Shown one piece after another: positions 22,617 through 34,181 of a stretch of 64,000 nucleotides of DNA (position 1 is its first letter; each line of letters opens with the position of its first letter). The notes beneath the pieces are model-generated. The model worked only from the letters and a program-made list of their open reading frames with translations. It was not told the DNA's origin and made no database searches. This stretch comes from Isoetes taiwanensis. Taxonomy: Eukaryota > Streptophyta > Lycopodiopsida > Isoetales > Isoetaceae. The stretch lies in contig JAJEKV010000021.1 of assembly GCA_021234155.1 (NCBI GenBank), positions 11,717,760-11,781,759 on the forward strand, given 5' to 3'. Both the position numbers and the translations under genes were made by a program.

Positions 22617-24689
22617 CGCCCAGAGCTCAGAGCCCTAAACCTTGTTCCTATTCAAATATCCCACAATAGTAGAAAATGGTATGTTTTCTGTTACCCACCC
22701 ACCCTTTTTTTTTTAAGGGTACGCTAAATACCCGGTAAGCCGTTCGTCTGGTCAACTTCTAAAATTTCCGGTATAAATGCTTATCGCCTGAAAAAAAGTT
22801 CCGGCCGAAAATTTCCAGTTTAAAAAACATACACACAACTGTTGTATGGATTATGTTTTCACCTTGAGGTTGCGCATTGTGGAAATAATATACCTGTCAT
22901 TACTGAAGTATTAAACATGTACTTTATTGAAAATTCATCCTTGTGGCTTTTGCAATGTGAGAACTGCATATGCAATGACATTTGCACTTGCAAGTGTTGT
23001 GCAACTCTCAATCACTAAAATGTCCATATTCCTTACCATGCAATGGCAGTATAGTATAGTATAGATATTGCCCAATTATTCCAATTATTTTACATGCTGT
23101 GAGCCATGTTGACGGTGCATTATAAGGTTGTTAAAGTTATGTCACGTACTACCTCAATCAATATTCAGATAGAGCTTATAAAGGACGAAGTGCTTTTATC
23201 CTTAACAAAGGCCTGTACATCTAATATTCCCATTTGAAGTGCTTTTACATTTAACAAAGGCCAGTACATTTGATATTTCCATCTGATACAAAGCATGAAT
23301 AACTCTAGAGCTAATTGCCCACCTACTTATAACTAATTGACCTTTGCATCTCTGGTGCCATGTACGTGCAAGTCCCATTCCAATGCTATGATATCCCTTC
23401 AGGTCCTGTCCATCGGCTCTGAAACAAGTTGTTTCTTTCTAATGTAATCTAACATGTGCACATCTAACTTTAACATTAGCAGATTCTCTAACAAAGAAGA
23501 TACGGTCTGGTTTTTTGCCACAGTATTGGCCAGACAATGATGCTGCTGCCCTGAACCATCATTGTTGGAGCAGGCATGGTTGTGATTTCTAAAAGCAAGC
23601 AATTTCTAGACTGTGAACAACTCTGACTGGCATTGACTTGGACGGATGATTCATTTGCAGAATATAGTAGCATAGAGCCATTGTATGCTTATTTGGATGC
23701 GCACAAGTATATGCTAGCATGCTATGCTCAAATATCTTTGTTTTGTTGACAGAGCTAGATTTCAATATGCAGTAATGTAAACTTTCTTCAGCACTATCTA
23801 ATTGCTGATATGTCATTGCACATCTGTTGACGTATCTTTGCACGCTTGTTGCTGACATGGTAGTCACATATAAGCCATAGTCATGCGTGTCTTTTTGTCT
23901 AGTCCAATTTAGTGAATTCTTTTAGCCAGTATATTCTAGTCTTCATAGTATCAGCCAGTTTGGTTGAAAGGATCGCATAGATTGCAAGGGATCTGGATCG
24001 GATCTATTGGAAGCCAAATTCATTGGAGAATCTTGAAGGAGCAGATTGTTTGCCACGGAAAGCCAAGATTCGTTGGAGAAGCCTTGAAGGAGAAAATTGT
24101 ATGTTTGTTCTTAAGCCGCATTTAGTAAAAGTGGGTCTCATGCGATCTCCCAGCGGGTCCTTTTTGGAACATTTAAATGAAAAAGGCGTGCGAAGCATTT
24201 TTTGCCTAATTAATCATTGAAAAGAAGAGTTTATTCATGTGACCTTCAGTCCCTTTATGAAGACGGTTCATGTCTTTTTTCTTAAATGACGAGTTCAAAA
24301 AAGTAAAAACACATCAAAACAAAGAAATGTGTTTGCAAATTCAAAACAAAATGCTACTCTTAGAACAATTATAAATAAATAATATCATTACAACATATAT
24401 TACAAAGAAGAGACCATGGAGGTCGTGCTCTCACAACGGTTACACCCTCTTCACACTTGGGCCACCTTAGGGGAATAACAACTGAAGCACCCTCGGATGT
24501 TCTCCAAGCTCTTGAAGCAACTTGAGGATGATGAAAAGACTCACGGTGAGGTGCTTCCTAGGCCACGTGCTGGCCTGTCTAACCAATCTGTCCACTCTCT
24601 TACCGCATCCTTTCCTCAATGTCCGGGTCAAAAATCCTTCTCCCTCAATCTCCATAGATCTCATGCAATGCTTGCAGGATCCTTTGGGG
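22617..24689. other. Upstream region of MAU2 and further gene-free DNA
   Basis: The first few hundred bases above 22617 should contain the MAU2 promoter and 5' UTR, but no clear TATA box was picked. The rest holds short frames on both strands without recognisable motifs. At 24010-24090 GGAGAATCTTGAAGGAG and GGAGAAGCCTTGAAGGAG form an imperfect short duplication. Confidence 0.4.
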
Positions 24690-25100
24690 TTCATAAGGTT
24701 GGCATCTCAGAGCAAAAAAAAAGCAGGTCTGAGGGCCTTCAAATTAAGAAAGGCAGCTCAGAGTGAAAAAGGTAGGTTCGAGGGTCTCTCTCGACTCATG
24801 AGTCGAGAAAGGCAGCTCAAAGCGAAAAGATGAAGGTTTGAGGGTCTTTCTCGACTCACGAGCTGAGAAAGATCCTCGGAGCAAAAAATGCAGGTCCTTA
24901 TGAATCAGGAAAGACAACTCAAAGCAAAAATCGCAGGTCCGCAAGTTGAGATAGGCAGCTTAAAGCAGAAAAAGGCAGGTCGGAGGGCCTTTCTCGACTT
25001 GCGAGTCGAGAAAGGTAGCACCGAGCAAAAAAAGACCCATGGCATTTCTGAACTCGCAAGTCGAGAAAGGGAGCTTAGAACAGAAAAAAAGCCCGGGGGT
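24690..25100 (+). repeat. Hairpin satellite array 1 (AGTCGAGAAAGGCAGCTCAG family)
   Basis: About six to seven units of roughly 60-65 bp. Each contains AGAAAGGCAGCTCAGAGC, an A-rich run, GCAGGTCTGAGGGCC and then TTTCTCGACTCACGAGTCGA, a perfect or near-perfect short hairpin. Open frames through the array follow from the repeat and are not genes. A second array of the same unit and orientation lies at 29.1-29.4 kb. Confidence 0.85.
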
Positions 25101-25721
25101 CTCACCTAGGCATATAGGGATACCTCATCTACATGCAAGGGGTCACCAGCAAACCCCTGTATACGACCCTTTGGAGGTGGAAAGCCTTTGCATACTTAAA
25201 TAGGAAAAGCCAGTTGCCATGCCCCCTTCTAGAGATGTACTTACGGACCCTTACTTCCGTTTTACATATCCCTACCCGATCCTGTACTTAAGTTTGTGCA
25301 CTCTAGCCTTGGGACATCCCCCTGCAAGAGAATATTTTCTTGTATTTTTTTTTCAAGAGATTTAAAATGACCTTGAGCAAAAGAATCTTGGTTAGCCAAG
25401 AAGCAGATTCTTTTCAATATTAATCAATCAGCTGCTACATCAAGATGGACATAGTTTAAGTAAGCACATTGTCATTGTTAAAAAAAAGTTTATAAACCAG
25501 ATAGGGTCCATGATCTCCGTAGGAAGAGTAGAAAAGGGTAGATTCTATGTACGTCTTTAGTGACTACCTTTTGCATCAAAAATTAATGACGAAACGTAAA
25601 TTTGTTTATTATTCCTGATAATGTATTGCCATCATAAAATTGCAGCATCTATACATGAAGATTAGAGCAGAAAGCCTTATCCTGAGTTCAGGAAAAATGG
25701 ATATGCTTTCTGTGTCTTCTC
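25101..25721. other. Spacer between satellite array 1 and the decarboxylase remnant
   Basis: No coding or structured feature was recognised. It may include decayed 3' sequence of the PSD-like remnant that ends at 25722. Confidence 0.35.
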
Positions 25722-27159
25722 TACCAAGTACCTAATTCTTGCCCCATCTTAATCCTTTCGCCAGGCTTTACTGTGAATTCAAACCTTGGACTATAAAAAT
25801 CTTCTTTTGAATGTGGAACTGGAGCCTGAAATACAATTACCACTGTAGATCCCATGTTGAAAACAGCAACCGGAACCACATGAGGGTAATCAATCTTTTA
25901 CAGTAACAAGAGAGAAGGCAGGTTAGAATACTGAATGAGTCTTATATCTCGTCACCCTTTTCTGCAAATACGGGTGTACTATAACCATAAATCACCTAAT
26001 GAGGAACCTTGGAGATTAAACTATTTGTTTTCAGATCGGGCTCAAATTTTAGCTGCGAGAATGGCAGTAACATTAACTAAAAATATGTGCCCTTCATTCT
26101 ATCAAAATGACAGGCTTATTCCCGCCTGGACGGAGCCCACATTTGTTGCCCTCACCAATGCCATTGCCATGAACCCTTGAGACCATTCACCCGTAAGTAC
26201 AACCTTTCACAATTATAACAGCTTAGTATATAGCAAATATCTACATCTCATTATACTCATGTATTCGTGATTTATACCCGTTCATTCAGAAGATAAAGGT
26301 TTTTAATGGTTTTCACTGCTCGTGCATTTACAAGAAAAAGATTTCCTGCAAAGAAAGAGTACAGAAAATGTTATCTTAGTCTCCATGCTTTCCAGAAATA
26401 GTATACGAGAATAGCATGAAAGAGTGCAATAATATCATTAGTAGAATGTCCTATCTGCTAGCCCCCAGCGAAGACCATACTGTAATAGAAGACTGAATTG
26501 TTTCCAACCTAAGCTTTAAAACACGACAATATGCTCAATATAGATGAAAGATGACACCTAAAGGATTTTAGTTGCTGTCCAACAAATTTCTTTCCATATG
26601 CCCTGGAAGAGCATAATATCAAGTTGTATGGACCACAACTAAGAAAGAAGAAAGGTTTCCAGAACTTTAGGCTAGTTCTTTTTATTCAGAAATATAAGAA
26701 AACTTGGGACTTTATGCTCTGGAGCAATTTACTTACTATGCTTTTACCTGGGAAGTGATAACGCAGAAAAATTCGCTAGTCAGCAGCAGAATGGACACGA
26801 TGATAGTCACCAGGGCCTAGATAGAGAACACAATAGAAGAGCTGCCTCATGGGCCTGCAGACAGAATACAAGCAAATGTAATTCCATGATTATCAAATTC
26901 ACTGCGCTCTTCAATTCAGCAGAGAATCACCTTTGAATCTTAGTACTTGTAATATTTCTTTGCCGAAACTTCCATCATGTATTCTTAACCTTCCCATTGT
27001 CTTTATGTTCAAGTTCCGTGTTAGGATCAACTAGGACAGTTGGTGCTTTTGTCCCAAGAAGTGAAGAAAGAGAATATGAAAAACCCTTCACTTGTTCTAT
27101 CAATGCTTCAACATGTGAAACCTCTCCATATTTCAATATTGTTCCATCAAAGGACTAAT
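25722..27159 (-). pseudogene. PSD1-like: Phosphatidylserine decarboxylase (mitochondrial PSD1-type) pseudogene, C-terminal half
   Basis: Phosphatidylserine decarboxylase makes phosphatidylethanolamine and self-cleaves at an xGST site to form its pyruvoyl cofactor. Exon-like blocks on the minus strand, in order, with splice-like borders: 27000-27159 (DGTILKYGEVSH, IEQVKGFSYSLSSLLG), 26748-26854 (FYCVLYLGPGDYHRVHSAAD), 26278-26345 (LFLVNARAVKTIKNLYLLNER), about 26120-26203 (GEWSQGFMAMALVRATNVGS), and about 25722-25890 (PVAVFNMGSTVVIVFQAP, ending MGQELGTW then stop). The cleavage motif is present as MGST. Breaks: an in-frame TAG at 26776-26778 where the family has Trp after HSPAD, and an interrupted frame at the start of the first block. 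The N-terminal half (mitochondrial targeting, membrane anchor, SLQDFF region) is missing. It follows the FGGY remnant on the same strand. Confidence 0.85.
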
Positions 27160-27599
27160 CTGCATCCACACCATAATGAATAGCATGTGAAGAACTTTGG
27201 GATAGAATATGTTTATAGAAACAAACATAGAATCATAGTTTGATCGATCCTAAAGATCAATAAACCGACCAAAAAAATTACGAAGGGAGGCATACTCATA
27301 CAGAATTTTTTAAAATTGTACATGCTTGGAGACCTGTAGCCTGAAATATTCAAAGGACAACATCTAATAGAGAATCTACTGCATCTTGCAAATAAAAAAT
27401 CTATATGTTGCCGCCAAAATGAGCAAGCCAACATGCAGAATGCAACAGGTGTAGGCTGCAAGAAGATTAAGAAAGTAACTATCTTTTTTCCTAATTTCGA
27501 ATAAGGCAACAAACTCCAAGCTCCAGTTTATATTAGAGAGATGAAGCTTCTATGACATTTGATCACATTAATTTTTCACATTTTGATAGATAAACATAC
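27160..27599. other. Spacer between the FGGY-kinase and PSD remnants
   Basis: I found neither the missing PSD N-terminal exons nor the C-terminal FGGY exons here. The sequence is AT-rich and looks like intron or decayed DNA. Confidence 0.4.
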
Positions 27600-28635
27600 T
27601 CTTCATAGCTGCTCGATTTGCTAGAACTAGAGCTGCTGCATGACTCTCAATTACGTGGTCTATCAATGCACCAATTGCACTCTGCCCACCTTCAATAAGC
27701 CAGAATCCAGAAACCATAGCTGCAAAATGCCACCAAGAGAATAAGAAAAAAGGTAGCTTATACTGACTCAGATGCTTCTTCATATGGCCACACTAAATTA
27801 AAGTGAAACTACTTCCAAGTACCTGACTAATGTGGGGCCATATGGCAGGTGGATGTTCCACAAACCAACACTATTCTGTAGCAGAGTGCTTCATCTGCAG
27901 CAAAACCTAGAATAACTGCATGCCAGGAGATAACAACATGCAACAGAATAGACCATAAATGACTATCCTCACCAATACTTTCTAGGTTAGGAATTGTGTT
28001 GCTATTTACCATGTCCAATGGCTTATAAATGCCCTCCATCACACCAACACTACCACATGGGCATCTATCAATGAAGTTGTTATAGGCTTCCTTTCATTCA
28101 ATCCAAGCTCCTACATGTTAATATGCTAAAGACGTGAATCCTAATTTATGCTGATTCCTTGATCCTTTGGAGCCAATTTTATCACTAGTGTAACGGATGA
28201 AAGAAACAAACCTTGATATTAAAGCTGGCATATGTAAGAAACCACATCAAGGCTGTAGTTAGAATCACACATAATGAACTTTTATTCTGTTTAACAGAAT
28301 TTTTTTTTGACTAGGCTTCGTAATGCTCATGAGGCTCGTAGTTATATTTACAGAGTGAGCAGTTAGAGGGATTCCAAAAATCTACATTAGCTTGAGATCG
28401 CTTTTCAAAATACATGGCAACATGTTCATTGCATAGAAATTTAAATGCTTACAATTGCAAGTAGTGTTGTAAAACAAAACCTAGTACTTTCTAAGACTTT
28501 CAAAATATAAAGGATGCATAGAAGTTCTTCCCAGTTTTGACATCTTCCAGCAATCTTCAGATGAAATGCTTACCTTTGCAGCTGTTTGAGTAAGGCTAGT
28601 ACTCAGTGGATGACTAGGGAAGGCAACATGTCTTC
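27600..28635 (-). pseudogene. FGGY-like: FGGY-family carbohydrate kinase pseudogene, internal exons only
   Basis: FGGY kinases phosphorylate sugars such as ribulose. Four exon-like blocks on the minus strand keep family order and GT/AG borders: 28574-28635 (VAFPSHPLSTSLTQTAAK), 27973-28110 (ELGLNERKPITTSLIDAH, then a VGVMEG-type segment), 27823-27894 (LVCGTSTCHMA), 27600-27719 (SGFWLIEGGQSAIGALIDHV). The GTSTCHMA and LxEGGQSAxGxLIDH motifs are diagnostic of the second FGGY domain. At about 28055, within the LIDAHAGG region, one base is missing relative to the family and the frame shifts. The block that usually carries VWGPY between CHMA and the EGGQS block was not found. The ATP-binding N-terminus and the C-terminus are also missing, so this is a dead partial copy. 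Confidence 0.85.
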
Positions 28636-29117
28636 CTGAAATTTAATCATATTCTATATTAGTGACTTCCAATTTGGCGATACTAAAAGAGAATTGTGAC
28701 TTCCAAGAGAATAAAAGATTAGCAGAACAAAAGCACAAGTAGTCTTTCCAGAAAGAGAAAGCACGAATTGGCCATATAGGCACATTTAACAAAAAACTAA
28801 ACCAACATAAACTCTTAAAGCAAGGATCTGTGAACTCATATGCCAGACTTATACATTTTAACTTGAAAATCCTAATAACTGCATTCTCAAAATCCATTTT
28901 CTCTATTTCTTCAAAACTCCAAGGTCTAATGGCGGCTAGGATCTTCAAGAGTAATGCGCTAACGTATGATACTGGGAATGGAGGTTCCCGCCCATCTCCC
29001 CTTTCTCGACCACCTACGACAAAATGGAGGTAAGCCCGTATTTTCCTCAGTCCGTGTAGAGACGTTTAAAAAAAAAAAAAACCCATAGTTGATATATACA
29101 GGTCCAATATGGTGAAA
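28636..29117. other. Spacer right of the FGGY remnant
   Basis: A 101-codon minus-strand frame (28643-28948) has no recognisable motif and no splice context linking it to the FGGY exons. A CCCGCCCATCTCCCC stretch occurs near 28990. Confidence 0.35.
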
Positions 29118-29370
29118 CCCATGGGGAAAAAGGCAGGTCTGAGTCGAGAAAGCCAGCTCAGAGCAAAAATGCAAGTCCGAGGGACTTTCTCGACTTGGTA
29201 GTCTAGAAAGGCATCTCAGAGCAAAAAAAGGCAGGTCTGAGAGTAAGGCAGCTTAGAGCAAAAAATTCATGAGGGTCTTTTTCGACTCAGCTCAGAGTGA
29301 AAAACGCATGTCTGAGGGCCCTTTGCAACTCACGTTCGAGAAAGGCAGCTCAAAGCAAAAACAAAAGGAT
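29118..29370 (+). repeat. Hairpin satellite array 2 (same family as 24.7-25.1 kb)
   Basis: Units with GAGTCGAGAAAGCCAGCTCA, GAGCAAAAA, GCAGGTCTGAG and CTTTCTCGACT, same orientation as array 1 but more degenerate. With array 1 it encloses the FGGY and PSD remnants. Confidence 0.8.
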
Positions 29371-30290
29371 GAAATAATTCATGATGTTTCCTAAGAATTA
29401 GTCGAAAAACATACAATTCGTCGAGAAGCTTCACGTTTTTGGACTAGTTAGAATTTTCACGGCTTTAGTCTTACTTAGAGAAATAAGATATAGACTTAGG
29501 GTGGATCACACCATACTTCAATATTTTTCTCATACTATCTATATCCTTAAAGAAAACATTCATTAATTTAGACACTCGAGGAAATATAAACTTGGGGGTT
29601 GGGGCTCGCACCATAATTTATTATTTTTCTCATCCCATGTCTAAGATGCTCTATCTATTTGGACACTCGTTAATTTGAACAATAGAGGGAACTATTGGGC
29701 TCATATATCATTATATTTATAAAATTATTCTATGTGTCCCAGGGAAACGATGCACCCATGGTTTATATAATGTGCTAAAAATATATGACATGCTTCTTTG
29801 CCGTCGGATTGGGGGCACTGGTTAAGTGGCGCGACGTGGGCCATTGGATTATGGATGGGTCATGCATGGGGCATGCATGGCCATGCATGGAGGCATGCAA
29901 CACATCCCTAGACCATTGGATCAAAAAGGGTAGGCGAAATCATGGCCCTTGATTTTTACTAGGAAGGTGCAAGAAAGCTTCCTCCAAAGTGGATTTGGTG
30001 TAACCAATCTCAACCGTTAGATCAAAAGGGGGAGGAGAAATCCTAGCCATTTATTTTCTTATTAAATTAGAATTTTTTATATTAAAGGGGTGAGGTGTCA
30101 CCCTTTATTTAATTTATTTAATGAAAAGATAGTGAGGTGGCAACCAATTAATTATGAAGCTTTCTTGGAAGCTTCCTTTTTTGCGTCGCCTTCAAATGAC
30201 TTTATCTTGCGACCGGGATCTCGGATCAAAGTGGGACCCACACCATTGGATTCCTCTCATCGAATGCTTTTAAATGAGTAGTGGTTTGAC
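29371..30290. other. Gene-free stretch with short inverted motifs
   Basis: Around 29845-29905, CATGCATGGGGCATGCATGG and a following CCATGCATGGAGGCATGC form a short GC-rich palindromic cluster. ACCATTGGATCAAAAAGG (29922) recurs loosely as CCGTTAGATCAAAAGGGGG (30015). No gene was seen. Confidence 0.5.
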
Positions 30291-30294
30291 ATCA

Positions 30295-31580
30295 TTCCGT
30301 GCAATCTCAGATAATCTAGGGGAATCTTCATAGAATCCAAGGGAATCTGAGAGAATCTAAGTAGAAACTTGGGGAATCTAGAGGAATCTTGGGGTAATCT
30401 TTAAAAATTAAGGGAATCTCAAGAGAATCTTAAGGAATCTATGGGAATCTAAAAAGAATCTAGGGGAATCTAAGAGAATCTTCAAAAAATGCTTAAGAAC
30501 CTAGGGAAATCTTGATGGAATCTTTGAGAATCTAGTGGAATCTTTATAGAGTCTAAGGGAATCTAGGAGAATCTACATAGAATCTTGGAGAATCTAAACG
30601 GATCTTCAAATAATATTTGAAAATCTAGGGGAATCCTTATATAGAACCTTAAGAATCTAGGGGGATCTTAGTGGAATCTTAGAGAATCGAGGGAGAATCC
30701 AGGGGTTTTAGGGGAATCTTTGACAATAGGTGTGTTCTATAGGGGAACCTTCATAGAATCTAGGAGAATCTAGAAGAATATACGTGGAATCTTAGGGAGT
30801 CTAGAGGAATCTAGGGGAATCTCAAGAGAATCTTTAGGAATCTAAAGGAATCTAGAGGAATCTTGGGATAACCTTTGGAACTCGAGGAAATATAAAGAGA
30901 ATCTTAAGGAATCTATAGAAATATCAAAAGAATATAGGAGAATCTAAGAGAATCTTCAAAGAATGTTTGAGAATCTAGCAGAATCTTGTTGGAATCTTAG
31001 AGAATCTAGTGGAATCTTCATAGAATATAAGGGAATCTAGAATAATCTACATAGAACCTTGGGGAATCTAAAGGAATAATCTTTGAAAATCTAGGGGAAT
31101 TTTTGTAAAAACCTTAAGAATCTGGGGATCTTTGTGGATTCTTAGGGAATCTAGGGGGAATCCAAGGGGATCTAGAAAAATCTTTGACTCTAGGTGTGTT
31201 GTACACGGGAATCTGCAGAGAATCTAAGGAAATCTAGAAGAATCTCCATGAAATCTTGGAGAATCTAGATGAATCTTAGGATAATCTTTGGAAATATAGG
31301 GGAATCTCAAAAGAATCCTTAAGAATCTAAAGGAATCTTAAGGAATCTTCATAAAATCTTTGAGTATCTAGAGAATCTTGATGGGATTTTGGAGAATCTC
31401 TATAGAATCTTCATTGCATGACTTTAAGCTTGACTTCTAGTCGAATTTGTACAATCCCTCCAAGAATGATCAATGGATCTTGGGGAATATAAGCGAACAT
31501 TGATGGAATCTCATAGATTCTAGGGAAATCTTTCTAGAGTCTTAGAGAATCTAGGAGAATCTTAATAGAATCTTTGTTGG
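30295..31580. repeat. GAATCTA/GGGGAATCTT minisatellite, about 1.3 kb
   Basis: The stretch is built almost entirely from variants of GGGAATCTAGGGGAATCTT, with GAATCTA and GAATCTT recurring about every 10-20 bases. The copies vary in length and sequence. Larger-scale repetition is visible: a block with GACTCTAGGTGTGTTGTACA (about 31185) resembles one with GACAATAGGTGTGTTCTATA (about 30723), so roughly 450-bp segments were amplified. It encodes nothing. Confidence 0.92.
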
Positions 31581-32099
31581 ATGGCAATGCATTTTGCTTC
31601 TAGTCGAATTTGTACAGTCCCTCATAGTGCAACTGCTCATAGTACAAAAACTTGTATATATATATATAGCATATGAAGAGTGGTGCCTAATGCACCATGC
31701 TTATAATAAATAGCTTACGGTATCAACCTATAAAAAAACTCACTCTTGCAACTTATAATGCACCTTATCTTACAACTTATAATGCACCCTAACACACATT
31801 ATAACTTTTACCCTTACAACTCATAATGCACCTTATCTTACAACTTATAACGCACCCTAACACACAGTATAACAACTTTCAAGACTTACTTTATATGACC
31901 TTATCTTCTAGCTATATATGCCCCTTAATATTATTTTCGAACATTTTTTATCAAACATCAATATTTTTTAATTTTATGACAAATTCCATGACAACCCTAA
32001 GTTTTGATAATTTCTCTAGATGCTATTGGTCAACATCCATGAAGTTTTTCATACTTCATGGAATGCCCTCCTATAACAGATTCTTCTTCTTCCTCCTTT

Positions 32100-32135
<36 letters not shown>

Positions 32136-32400
32136 AGGAAACGGCAGAAATTATATTACTTTGTAAGAAGATTTACATGATAGTACAAAAAACTCAAAAG
32201 CTAGCATTTGGGAAAAAGCTTGGATGCAGATAACAAGCCATCACAAATCCTACAAATGCAGGACATAAGGTTTGCAAAAGATTTTTGTGGGGTGGTTTTC
32301 GGTGGTTGGGGTTTATTTTTTTGGACGAAGGTCTTTTTTTAGGAAGGGGATGTTGTCACATGCGATGCCGTTTACAGACCCGAAATTAGGGTGTTGTCTA
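31581..32400. other. AT-rich gene-free stretch with short repeats and a poly-T run
   Basis: It contains a TATATATATATA run (about 31655), three loose copies of CTTACAACTTATAATGCACC (31745-31860) and an uninterrupted 34-base T run (about 32101-32134). The T run could be the reverse of a poly-A retroposition tail, but no retroposed gene was identified beside it. Confidence 0.5.
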
Positions 32401-32500
32401 ATTTTGTTGTGCCTATCTGAAACTCAAGCAGAGGCGTCCAGCGATGGCAGCCGAAGGAGATGCTGCTGCAGGTATTCTCTGAGGTGGAGAACCTTGTGAG

Positions 32501-34181
32501 ATGGAGATGTTTCTGAGGCGGCTGGCCCGTGGGGTGTCCTGCAGGGGCAGCTTAGATGGAGGTGGGCATGCTTCAGTGGGCTCTGTAGATGCAGAGAGAC
32601 ATCCTGCAAAGAGCAGTGCTGTGGCAAAATGTAGGTCTATGTTGGAGGGGTTCAAGCTTTCAGAGAATTCTAATTTCCACAGCAGCTCTTTTATGGAACT
32701 TCCAGAGCCGCTTGTGGAGCATGGGCAGTCTGATAATCGTGTCCATAGGAGTGTTCAGAGTAGGCAGCCATGGCAATTTGTGCAATCTGCAGAGGTGTTT
32801 GAAGATAGAGGGCCTGGAAAGCAGAAATTTACTGGGAAGAAGCCTCATGTGGTCAAGAAAGTTATAAGAAAGGGGAGGATGAAGAACAACCGATATGATG
32901 ACGAGGCCTCATCTTTGGATGTCAGTGTCACAGTCATTGTGGGAGGAATCGATGTGTGGGATGCACTTTATGTTAGTGTTTGCAAATTTTTAGATGCTGA
33001 GTGCGTGAGTGGTGTGGTTAGTCAGGAGAGAGGTTCTGAATTAGACCACCTGCAGGAGGAGTCATTACTTGCAAGGCCTTGAAGGATACTAGGCTCCATT
33101 GCTATGAGGGAATGATTGGGTACTGTATGAAGGATCTCGGGAAGATGCATTTTCGCCAGCATATGAAAGGAGTCATTACCGAGCAGATTGAGAGAGGGAA
33201 GGAGTTGTATGCACTGTATGGAGCTGGAGATATCAAATCCTGCGTGACTTTGGATAATAGAAATCTGATGAAGAAAGCACGACACTTTGTGCTTTACCAT
33301 GGACGTAAGCAGGTCTCGCCTTCGTTAGAACAAACTGTAGCAATGATGCTGAGGACAGAGAAATTCATTCTTAGCAGTGCATGGGTTGTGCCGCTCAATT
33401 GTGCCTTCATTTCGCAGCAGCGGGTTGAAACTGCATGGAGGGTCACCTTGGATCCTAGCCATGCAACACTTCGTGACGTGAGGTCTGTCATCTTTGGTAC
33501 ACCGCCAGGGGTTGTACCAGTTGAGAAGATAGGGAGGAGGAGAAAGAGAATGTGGGATGTTGATGGAGATTGCAATGGGGAAGATGGGGAAGAAGAGATA
33601 GAGGACGTGGAGCCCCGCGACAAGGGAAATCGATGGTCTGAGCCTGTTGCAGCCCCTGCAGATACCCCATCGCAGCTGTGGCCAGATTACATCCATCTTC
33701 ATATGGAAGATGAATCTGTTGTTGTCAATTAGCTAGTGAGCTCTCGTTCTATAGTTTCTATGTTGACTTGTATATATGCTTCGTTTTGTAGGTGTTGTGA
33801 GTCTTGTAGATGTAGTGAAGGAGGGACCATATGAAGGCACTATGAAGGGATTCTGATGCAGAGCCAGTTGAAGACATTCATGCTTGTTATTTGCAGCCAG
33901 CTACTGCGGAGAGATCTGAGTGCTTCCACGTTCACGTGGATGTGGAGCTCCTTTCAAAGGAAGTGCTGAGTGGGATTAGGAGTGTCAAAGAGAGTTTGTG
34001 CAACAACATTCAAAGAATGCAGGAGGCTTTGGAGTGTCTTGAAATGGAGGACCTGAAAATCTCTCTCATGTAGCGTAGAAGCTTCTGTGGCCACATGAAT
34101 CTGCTAAGGGGAATACTTATCCGGCATATCAATGCCATTGACCGTTTGGCACGCCAGCATTTTGGCACTATGAAGGCATAG
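32501..34181 (+). pseudogene. HUH/Rep-like (rolling-circle replication initiator-like) gene, copy 1, broken
   Basis: Two long overlapping-frame segments (32501-33082, 33079-33732) and a downstream exon-like segment (about 33850-34181). A hydrophobic VSVTVIVGG strand at about 32920-32946 could be Rep motif I. HLQ at 33047-33055, followed by a hydrophobic strand, resembles CRESS-type Rep motif II (HLQG). GMIGYCMKD, with its Tyr codon at 33121, resembles motif III, which carries the nicking tyrosine. I see no Walker A motif, so the SF3 helicase of viral Reps appears absent. A conserved ALYGAGDIK...DNRNL block and a GTPPGVVPVEKIGRRRKR block follow, then an acidic tail, then a helical segment (ECFHVHVDVELLSKE, LEMEDLKISL). 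Breaks: a frame change at about 33055, between motifs II and III, and TAG at 34071 where copy 2 has a coding codon. The closest idea is a replitron-like or endogenised Rep element; the family is an inference from short motifs. Confidence 0.6.

Noticed and set aside
28643-28948. 101-residue minus-strand frame upstream of the FGGY remnant
   Set aside because: No FGGY motif, no splice continuity and no other recognisable family.
31826-32233. 135-residue frame with a long poly-Phe stretch
   Set aside because: It is produced by the poly-T run and has no domain.
32501-33732. Direct assignment to a plant DNA virus (geminivirus-like Rep)
   Set aside because: No Walker A helicase, no geminivirus-type motif I, and intron-like interruptions; the resemblance is limited to short HUH motifs.
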